In this document: in pieces, positions 56,839 through 64,000 of the stretch
How the letters are laid out: every line of letters begins with the position of its first letter
Position numbering within the stretch: the stretch's first letter is position 1
From: Methanothermobacter wolfeii
GTDB lineage: Archaea > Methanobacteriota > Methanobacteria > Methanobacteriales > Methanothermobacteraceae
Assembly: GCF_025397995.1 (NCBI RefSeq)
Contig: NZ_CP104550.1
Span: 896,001-960,000, forward strand
DNA: 64,000 bases
Direction: 5' to 3'
Translations under genes and position numbers: made by a program
The notes under the pieces: model-generated
What the model saw: the letters and a program-made list of their open reading frames with translations, nothing else
What the model was told of the DNA's origin: nothing
Databases searched by the model: none

Positions 56839-58775
56839 TTGAATGTTACCGTAACAGGGGATATAACCGTTGACTGGATCCAGTGGCCGGTCAAAGAGGA
56901 TGCCGATGTTTCCAGGTTCAACTGGAAGAGTCACCTGGGATTCAAAAGAAAAGCCCTCAGGGGAGGAGCTCTTCTTCTTGCAGACATGCTGAGTACGTCC
57001 CTGAGGGTTAATCATCCAGAACTGGAGGTTGAACCTGAAAATACAGATCCATCGGAGTTTATACATTCATTCGCAGAACTTGAGGATTCAGGTAAAGGCT
57101 ATCATGTGAAGCGTTTCCTAGGTTACACTGGACCTGAAGATGGCCTTCCAGGGATGCCATTTAAATTCAGGGACTCTGAAGCAGATGTCCTTGTGATTGA
57201 TGATGCAGGGAATGGTTTCCGGGAAATGAATGATAAATGGCCCTCTTCATTAAGGAACGAAGAAACCCTCATAGTACTCAAGATGTCATCACCCCTCTTC
57301 ACAGGGAGCCTCTGGCGTTACCTCGCTGAGAATCACAGGGAAACCTTATAACGATCGTGACCGTGGATGACCTGCGGGAGTTCGGTGCAAACATAAGCAG
57401 AAGGCTGTCATGGGAGAAGACAGCAGAGGATTTCATGTGGCAGATGAACAACAACCCAGCCATGGCAGATCTAAGGGACCTTAACATGGTCGTGAGGATA
57501 GGACTTGAAGGTGCGGTGCACTACAGTGGGGGTGATGCGCGCTTATTCTACCACCCGCACCTCTTTGAGGGGAATCTGTTTGAAAGGTCCCCTGGAAAAA
57601 TGCAGGGCTATGGCTGTGCATTCACCGCGGGTTTCACAGAGTCAATATGTAGGGGCCATGACATTGATGATGCCGTACGGAGCGGGATGACGGCATCAAT
57701 GAACCTCCACCGGAAGGGATTCACACGAAAACCCGATTATCCCCTGAACATATTCAAGGCAGGGGACATTTCATGGATAGGATCCGTTAAGATACCCCAC
57801 CAGGGCAGGGATCTCTGGACAATCGCGGATTCTCCACCGATATTTGACATAGAATCAGTTTCCAGGCACATTGTTATCAACGGTTACAGGCAGAGGAGAT
57901 GTCCGCTTCCAATAGCACACTTTGGAAAACTTATAACCGCTGATCGGACAGAAATTGAGGGCTATCAGAGCATAAGGAACCTTATGATTGAGTACCTTAA
58001 GACTGAGAATCCTGAAAGGCCCCTGTGCATCGGAGTATTCGGACCGCCCGGTGCAGGTAAATCATTTGCAGTGAAACAGCTGGCTGCAAGTGTTGACCCT
58101 GAAAGGATCGAGCACTTGAACTTCAACATATCACAGTTCAGGGACGAGGAAGACCTTATTGATGCATTTCATCAGATAAGGGACGCTGTCCTTCAGGGTA
58201 AAATAGCCCAGGCATTTTTTGATGAATTTGATTCTCCCCTGGGTGATAAGAAGCTTGGATGGATACGTTACTTCCTTGCCCCGATGCAGGACGGGGAGTT
58301 CAGGGAAGGCGACAGCATGCACCCCCTGGGAAAATCCATACTTATATTTGCAGGGGGGACAAACAGCACATTCCAGGAGTTTGAATCCCAGGACCCTGAT
58401 ATCCTGAGGGAAGCCAAGGTCCGTGACTTCATAAGCCGACTCAGGGGATACGTGAACATTATCGGACCGGACCCCCAGCACCGCCGTGATAAATTCTTCA
58501 TGCTGCGCAGGGCCATACTACTCAGGTCAATGTTTGAGAGAAAAACTCCCCACCTCTTTGATGCAAGGGGACGTCTCAGGATAGACAGGGAAGTTTTAAA
58601 CGCCTTCCTAAAGATACCAGAGTACAGGCACGGTGTGCGGTCCATGGAGGCGATACTTGATATGAGTATCCTCCAGGATGTTAAAAGGTTCGAAAAGTCA
58701 TCCCTGCCACCTGCGGGTCAGCTTGATCTGCACGTGGATGGTGAGCTTTTCCATAGGATGGTCATGGAAAATTAG
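56839..58775 (+). pseudogene. PfkB-like domain fused to P-loop ATPase, one frameshift
   Basis: Frame 1 (to 57351) and frame 2 (from 57357) join with one extra C near 57346 (HRETLITIVTVDDLREFG). The first ~300 residues look PfkB/ribokinase-like (NVTVTGDITVDWIQW; IVLKMSSPLFTGSLWRYL; GYGCAFTAGF in place of GAGDxFxAG, so the catalytic Asp is missing). The last ~270 are a AAA-like ATPase: Walker A GVFGPPGAGKSFAVKQ, Walker B QAFFDEFDSPLG, sensor FAGGTNSTF, then SRLRGYVNI. TTG 56839 sits 4 nt after GGGGTGAT. The TPR-CPBP gene starts 8 nt after the stop. Confidence 0.7.
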
Positions 58776-58783
58776 GTGATAAA

Positions 58784-60046
58784 TTGGAGAGAAGACGGAT
58801 TATAAAGCCTGAAAACTACATTAACAGGCTTAAAAACATGCAGAGGATGGCAGAGGACTTCGCTGAAGCCGGAGATGTTAAAAAAACCGCCGACACCCTT
58901 TTCAGGATCGGCAGGGAGTACCACAAGCTTAAGAAAATAGGGTTTGCCCTTGAAAACTATGAGAACGCCCTTGAACTCTACAGGGAAGAGGGGGACCCTA
59001 TGGAGGCCCATGTTTCACTGTGCATTGGAAGGGCCTATGAAATGGAGGGGAGGCTCAGGAAGGCCCACTGGTTCTATAATATGGCTGCATCCAGGTTCAG
59101 GAGGATGAATGACATTAAAAATGAGTCAGAAGCTATTATTAGAAGTGCTAAGGTCCTTGAAAAGCTTGGGAAACATGATGAAGCCCTTGAGGCCTACCAG
59201 TACTATAACAGGATCTGCATGAAGACACAGGATAAGGTCAGGGCCCTTGTAACCTACGCCAAGATAAGGGACCTTGAGGAGCAGCTTTCATCTGAAATTA
59301 TAAGATACAATACATCGGTTCTGCTGCTTTATCTGGCATTAATCATACTCGCAGAGTATTTAACATCATTCATCAGCTTCAAGGCTGGCCTTGTACTCCA
59401 TACCGGACTTCTATTTGCCCTCTTCATCCATTCATCCCTCTCAAAGAAGAGGATGAGGGTTCTTCTTGCCGCCATGATGATGCTCCCCCTCATAAGGATC
59501 ATAGGTCTTTCAATGCCCCTTGGAGCGGTGAAACACCTCTACTGGTACATCATCATAGCATTGCCCCTCTTTGCTGCATCGGGGGCCCTCATGAGGATTC
59601 AGAAACTTACAATGGATGAGGTTGGGTTAAACCTGAGGAAGCTGCGATGGCAGGTGCCAGTTGCACTTACAGGGTTCCCCATGGGTTATATTGAATACCA
59701 GATACTGAGACCCGATGCCCTCATACCATCCCTCAGCCCGGTCAACTTCCTCACGGGTTTTCTTGTGATGCTGATAGGGACCGGATTTGCAGAGGAGCTC
59801 CTCTTCAGGGGTATACTTCAGAGGAATGCTGAGAAGGTCATGGGGCCGCTGCCTGGGCTTCTGTATGCATCACTGTTATTCACAGCCCTTCACGTCGGCT
59901 GGAAGTCCGGTTACGACCTTATATTTGTCTTCAGTGTGGCCATTGTTTATGGTTTCGCTTTCCAGAGAACCGACAGCATATCCGGTATAACAGTTTCCCA
60001 CGGGATATCAAACTCTATTCTGTTCCTTGTGATGCCTTTCCTCTAG
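58784..60046 (+). CDS. TPR protein fused to CPBP-type membrane protease
   Basis: A 420-residue protein. Residues ~1-175 carry TPR-like repeats (TADTLFRIGREYHKLKKIGFALENYENALEL; CIGRAYEMEGRLRKAHWFYNMA). About eight TM helices follow, with CPBP motifs FAEELLFRGILQRN (EE..R), LLFTALHVGW (His) and TVSHGISNSIL (His-Asn). TTG start at 58784 after TAGGTGAT. Translation appears linked to the upstream PfkB-ATPase gene. Confidence 0.82.
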   Translation: MERRRIIKPENYINRLKNMQRMAEDFAEAGDVKKTADTLFRIGREYHKLKKIGFALENYENALELYREEGDPMEAHVSLCIGRAYEMEGRLRKAHWFYNMAASRFRRMNDIKNESEAIIRSAKVLEKLGKHDEALEAYQYYNRICMKTQDKVRALVTYAKIRDLEEQLSSEIIRYNTSVLLLYLALIILAEYLTSFISFKAGLVLHTGLLFALFIHSSLSKKRMRVLLAAMMMLPLIRIIGLSMPLGAVKHLYWYIIIALPLFAASGALMRIQKLTMDEVGLNLRKLRWQVPVALTGFPMGYIEYQILRPDALIPSLSPVNFLTGFLVMLIGTGFAEELLFRGILQRNAEKVMGPLPGLLYASLLFTALHVGWKSGYDLIFVFSVAIVYGFAFQRTDSISGITVSHGISNSILFLVMPFL

Positions 60047-60138
60047 ATGGCCGGGAGATGCAAAATCAGGTGGAGGATGGTAATGGGAAGAGATACAAAA
60101 CTCAACCATGGAAAAGAAAAAAAACCATTGAAGGTTGA

Positions 60139-61005
<867 letters not shown>

Positions 61006-61046
61006 AAAAAACCTCCTTATACTTAAAAAAAAAATAAAAAGTTTTT

Positions 61047-61676
61047 TTAACCACCTGCTGCGAGACTGCATAGGACTGGAGGTGTGAGCTGCGTTATCGT
61101 GACTGTTCCATCGGGATTTACTGTTATCAGTAACTCAACATAGATTGACTGTATCCCCTTGAGGAACTCCGCCCCCTTAGCAGGGTCCTGGGTCGTGTTA
61201 ATCTGGTCTGAAGTTATACTTGAGAGTGGATAGAATTCATGGGATGCTGTAAGCAGATATGCCCTGGTTTCATCCATGAGTTTGTCTGCTGTTCCCCCAT
61301 GGACGGTCATGTTGAGTGTTGCATTCCCTGTGCCGTTTCCATGTGGGTCGCACCACATCTTCATTGTGAAGCTTGTTCCTGATGGCAGTGACCCATTATA
61401 GCCGAGCTCCTTTGAAATATCCATCTGGACCTTACCGCCGGGCTGGATCCATGAATCAGCGTAGATGTTTGTAAGGGTCCCGTCAGCCTTTGAAACATTC
61501 TCTATGACCATCACCGCATGGATCTGATGGTCGGCTGCATGGTTATCAATTGCAAGGAGGGTGTCTCCTGCCGTCACTGTACCTGTATTTGCTGGCTGTC
61601 TCATCATGAAAGCCGCGGCACCCACAATGATAAGGATGGCGACTATCACCAATATTATAGCGTTCCTGTTCATCAT
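61047..61676 (-). CDS. Membrane-anchored extracytoplasmic protein
   Basis: About 209 residues beginning MMNRNAIILVIVAILIIVGAAAFMM, a signal-anchor. The rest is hydrophilic with sequons (NVS, NGS, NAT, NMT) and ends TITQLTPPVLCSLAAGG. No family recognised. The in-frame start at 61691 overlaps the upstream gene; ATG 61676 follows CTAGGAGG. Confidence 0.7.
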   Translation of the reverse strand: MMNRNAIILVIVAILIIVGAAAFMMRQPANTGTVTAGDTLLAIDNHAADHQIHAVMVIENVSKADGTLTNIYADSWIQPGGKVQMDISKELGYNGSLPSGTSFTMKMWCDPHGNGTGNATLNMTVHGGTADKLMDETRAYLLTASHEFYPLSSITSDQINTTQDPAKGAEFLKGIQSIYVELLITVNPDGTVTITQLTPPVLCSLAAGG

Positions 61677-61683
61677 AATCCTC

Positions 61684-61923
61684 CTAGACAATTGTAAGAA
61701 CCCTGTAGATGACGATGGCTGCGAAGACTATTAGCAACGGTAGAATGGCTATATTCGAACCTGAAACCAGAGCCCTTATCCTTTCGCTTCCTGTTTCATC
61801 GGAGCCCAGAACCTCCTTCACAGCAAGGAACCCTATAAGGGCAAGCACTGCTATTATACTGTATGTCATGACATCTGCAGTCGTCACGGTGGTGGTTGTT
61901 GTCGTTGTAACTGTTGAAATCAT
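61684..61923 (-). CDS. Small membrane protein with Thr-rich start
   Basis: A 79-residue protein: MISTVTTTTTTTVTTADV, TM1 YSIIAVLALIGFLAVKEVL, a short charged loop, TM2 IAILPLLIVFAAIVIYRVL. Its stop overlaps the ribosome site of the anchored protein downstream, so the pair is probably co-expressed. Function unknown. Confidence 0.7.
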   Translation of the reverse strand: MISTVTTTTTTTVTTADVMTYSIIAVLALIGFLAVKEVLGSDETGSERIRALVSGSNIAILPLLIVFAAIVIYRVLTIV

Positions 61924-62028
61924 GTCTAACCTCCAGTTACATCTTCTCTAAAACCTTACTAATATATTTTTCCATGAAAATTGTTTACACTTAAATGAAT
62001 CATATACATTCATGAGCCAGATATTACT

Positions 62029-62331
62029 TCAGAACTCCTGCAGCAGGCTGAGAAAGGCTTCAGGATCCATACCATATATTCTGAGGGTCTTATGTCGGCT
62101 TTTATGACCTGATATGATCTCAACATCTTTACCGCAAATCTTTGAGAACTCCTTCATGATCTCCCTGTTTGCCTTTCCCTTCTCAGGGGGTGATTTTACC
62201 TTAACCACAAGTCTCTTTCTCCATTCATCATATGATGCTATTTCAAATCTTCCAGAACCCGGTGATACCTCAATATCCACCAGGAGATCATTCCCTGCCT
62301 TTCTCAGAGCATCCAATGCTACAGGCTCCAT
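62029..62331 (-). CDS. UPF0235 / DUF167 (YggU) family protein
   Basis: A 100-residue protein with the family core DIEVSPGSGRFEIASYDEWRKRLVVKVKSPPEKGKANREIMKEFSKICGKDVEIISGHKSRHKTLRIYG. ATG 62331 (MEPVALDALRK) is chosen over a longer frame. Function of the family is unknown. Confidence 0.9.
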   Translation of the reverse strand: MEPVALDALRKAGNDLLVDIEVSPGSGRFEIASYDEWRKRLVVKVKSPPEKGKANREIMKEFSKICGKDVEIISGHKSRHKTLRIYGMDPEAFLSLLQEF

Positions 62332-62478
62332 ATTGATCCATCCAGATATTTGATCTGCTTGGTTTATGATAAAAATTTTACATGCCACGTATAAAAACCT
62401 GTGCCGGGGCACCGCAAAGTTTAAATATAAAAATGTAGATACTTTGTTTCACTCCCCGATCAGCACTCATTCTCATAT

Positions 62479-62564
<86 letters not shown>

Positions 62565-62577
62565 ATTCAAATACTAT

Positions 62578-62672
62578 CATTAAGTGGGAAATAAAAAAAA
62601 TGAAGTAACTATTTCTTGGACCAAACCATTAAGTCACAAATAAAAAAATTAAAGTAACTGTTTCTTTGATGA
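62578..62672. repeat. Degenerate tandem repeat in the tRNA trailer region
   Basis: CATTAAGT..AAATAAAAAAA..AAGTAACT(A/G)TTTCTT occurs at about 62578-62618 and 62627-62668 (offset 49). T-rich ends may serve as terminators for the tRNA. Confidence 0.65.
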
Positions 62673-62714
62673 GCAGGAAAAAAATACCACAACAACTGTA
62701 AATATCCAGGCAGC

Positions 62715-63128
62715 TCATTCAACTATTATCTCCACTGTAAGCTCCTTGCCCTCCATGAGATCCCTTACAAGTTCCTCGCTGAGATCACAGGCTGCCTTAT
62801 CAGCCCCTATCATGAGGGTCCTGCCGCATATGTAACTGCTCCTGCGGCAGACAATATCGGTGGGATGGTCCAGGGTTAAGTCAGGGTGCCCGTAACCCCT
62901 CACCTCATCGAATCCATTTTCAGTACGTAAAACGAGTCTTATCCTTGCAGAAGGATCCCTTATGGCCCTTTTAATTTCCTCAGGAATTGTTGATACTGAA
63001 TCAGATGATGAAACACCTATAATACAGTCGGCTGTTTTCCCTATCTGCGGGTCCACAGTAACCTCAAGGGTTGTCCTGTGCCTGGCAGAAACATTCGGAT
63101 GACCCCTAGCCCTCAGGGTATATCTCAT
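62715..63128 (-). CDS. DUF371 family protein
   Basis: About 137 residues with the DUF371 pattern: ARGHPNVSARHRTTLEVTVD, CIIGVSSSDSV, GYGHPDLTLDHPTDIVCRRSSYICGRTLMIGADKAACDL. The family is archaeal and uncharacterised. ATG 63128 is preferred over 63137. Confidence 0.85.
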   Translation of the reverse strand: MRYTLRARGHPNVSARHRTTLEVTVDPQIGKTADCIIGVSSSDSVSTIPEEIKRAIRDPSARIRLVLRTENGFDEVRGYGHPDLTLDHPTDIVCRRSSYICGRTLMIGADKAACDLSEELVRDLMEGKELTVEIIVE

Positions 63129-63137
63129 CCCTCCCAC

Positions 63138-63485
63138 TTAACCACCTCCAGAAACATGGGGTTTCTGCAGGGTTCAGAAACAGTTAAGAGACAGGACACA
63201 TCATTACACCTCCCCACAGGCCCCCACCTGGATAATTTTTCATTGAAGCGCGTCCTGCCACTTCCCTATGTGGGAAACTGATATTTCATTGCCCCATCAT
63301 TACCATGCTTATCACTGTTATCTAAAGCAACCATCTGCCACCACAAGGCATCACCCAGATTAACCCTGCAGAAACCAGAATAAGTTATTACCGATGAAAA
63401 ATATAAATTTTACTAAAACTTTCTTGCTGTGATAATACCATGGAAGAGTATTACTTCAACGGGAGCAGATTGACTTAATTGATAG
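63138..63485. other. Spacer between DUF371 and GIY-YIG genes
   Basis: About 350 bp. It holds AT-rich promoter-like sequence (AAATATAAATTTTAC near 63398) and a 12-codon frame MEEYYFNGSRLT just upstream of the GIY-YIG gene. No longer gene or clear RNA was recognised. Confidence 0.35.
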
Positions 63486-63929
63486 ATGTCTGAACATGAT
63501 TATTATATGATTCATATGAAGGGTACATACTGCCTCATCATAAGGTCCGATGGATCAGAGATGGATGTGGGAAGGCTTGGTAGAAGGGTCTTCCAGAAGG
63601 GATTCTATGTCTATGTTGGTTCAGGTTTCGGTTCCCTTGAAGGACGGATAAGGAGGCACCTTAAGAAGGAAAAAAGGTTGAGGTGGCATATAGATTACCT
63701 TCTCAGGGAGGCTGTGGTTGAAAGGGTCCTCTATACCACAGATGAACGAAGACTTGAATGCACCATCTCAGAGAAGCTCCATGGTCCATCCTCAGTAACT
63801 GGCTTCGGGTGTTCGGACTGCCGGTGCAGCTCACACCTCCACTACTTCGAAAGCCTTGATGATGCTACAGGTGCCGTGCTTGAGGCAATGGAGGGCTCCG
63901 GCGCCAGGGTGAGTGAATGGAACCTGTGA
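63486..63929 (+). CDS. GIY-YIG nuclease-like DUF123 protein
   Basis: A 147-residue protein: GTYCLIIRSDGSEMDVGRLGRRVFQKGFYVYVGSGFGSLEGRIRRHLKKEKRLRWHIDYLL, the GIY-YIG-like core of DUF123, then GFGCSDCRCSSHLHYF with a Cys-rich turn. Archaeal family of unknown role, presumed to act on DNA or RNA. Confidence 0.85.
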   Translation: MSEHDYYMIHMKGTYCLIIRSDGSEMDVGRLGRRVFQKGFYVYVGSGFGSLEGRIRRHLKKEKRLRWHIDYLLREAVVERVLYTTDERRLECTISEKLHGPSSVTGFGCSDCRCSSHLHYFESLDDATGAVLEAMEGSGARVSEWNL

Positions 63930-64000
63930 TCACATGCTCCAGACGCCCGGCATCATGTCCTTAAAAGTTTAATGCCGGCGCCAAGCATCAGAACCCCAAA

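Overview
The window is archaeal and almost certainly from the genus Methanothermobacter (Methanobacteriales). Support from gene content: an archaeal two-subunit primase (priS/priL), archaeal CCA-adding enzyme, glycerol-1-phosphate dehydrogenase (ether lipids), pantoate kinase, the ADH synthase / 3-dehydroquinate synthase II pair, CofC (coenzyme F420), UPF0179, DUF530, DUF166 and DUF371. Support from signals: AT-rich TATA boxes and strong GGAGGTGA ribosome sites. From memory, the gene order also resembles the MTH57x-64x stretch of M. thermautotrophicus.

Layout. 1-8 kb: end of a surface protein, a PHP phosphoesterase, pantoate kinase, a methyltransferase, the alternative shikimate entry pair, an HPr-kinase-like ATPase, ThpR and CCA transferase. 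8-14 kb: an accessory insert with a dead HEPN gene, a decayed copy of the cca 3' end, and a very large exported CobN-like protein behind a leader with three strong hairpins. 14-22 kb: primase subunits, metG, DUF530, an HTH protein and a GlcNAc-1-P transferase family enzyme. 22-26 kb: a minus-strand operon encoding a TPR protein, two KaiC/RecA-like ATPases (one fused to a Ras-like GTPase), a prepilin-like segment fused to a Roadblock domain, and another prepilin-like protein. I think this is the most interesting system here. 27-28 kb: a broken MntA/HepT toxin-antitoxin pair. 28-40 kb: mostly housekeeping (cbiF, nikR, znuABC, rpiA, egsA, proS, cofC, thiD, purA). 40-50 kb: AAA+ ATPase, a broken orphan CO dehydrogenase (cdhA, cdhB, ferredoxin), CLC channel, ogt, a frameshifted sensor kinase. 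50-64 kb: rhodanese, two CPBP proteases, a DUF2953/GerW pair, galE, a PfkB-ATPase protein, galU, tRNA-Leu(GAG), and small conserved families.

Three patterns cross the window. (1) Many genes carry single-base indels, mostly one G or C lost from a short run. All affected genes look accessory; about 25 housekeeping genes are intact, which argues for real decay over sequencing error. (2) About ten spacers hold tandem duplications of 17-58 bp with a 49-74 bp period, and several copy the 3' end of the adjacent gene. (3) Two genes (the PHP protein and priS) have no ATG/GTG/TTG upstream of essential N-terminal sequence, but each has a GGAGG site 9 nt before an ATT or ATA codon.

All domain calls come from reading translated sequence by eye. 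No database search was run.
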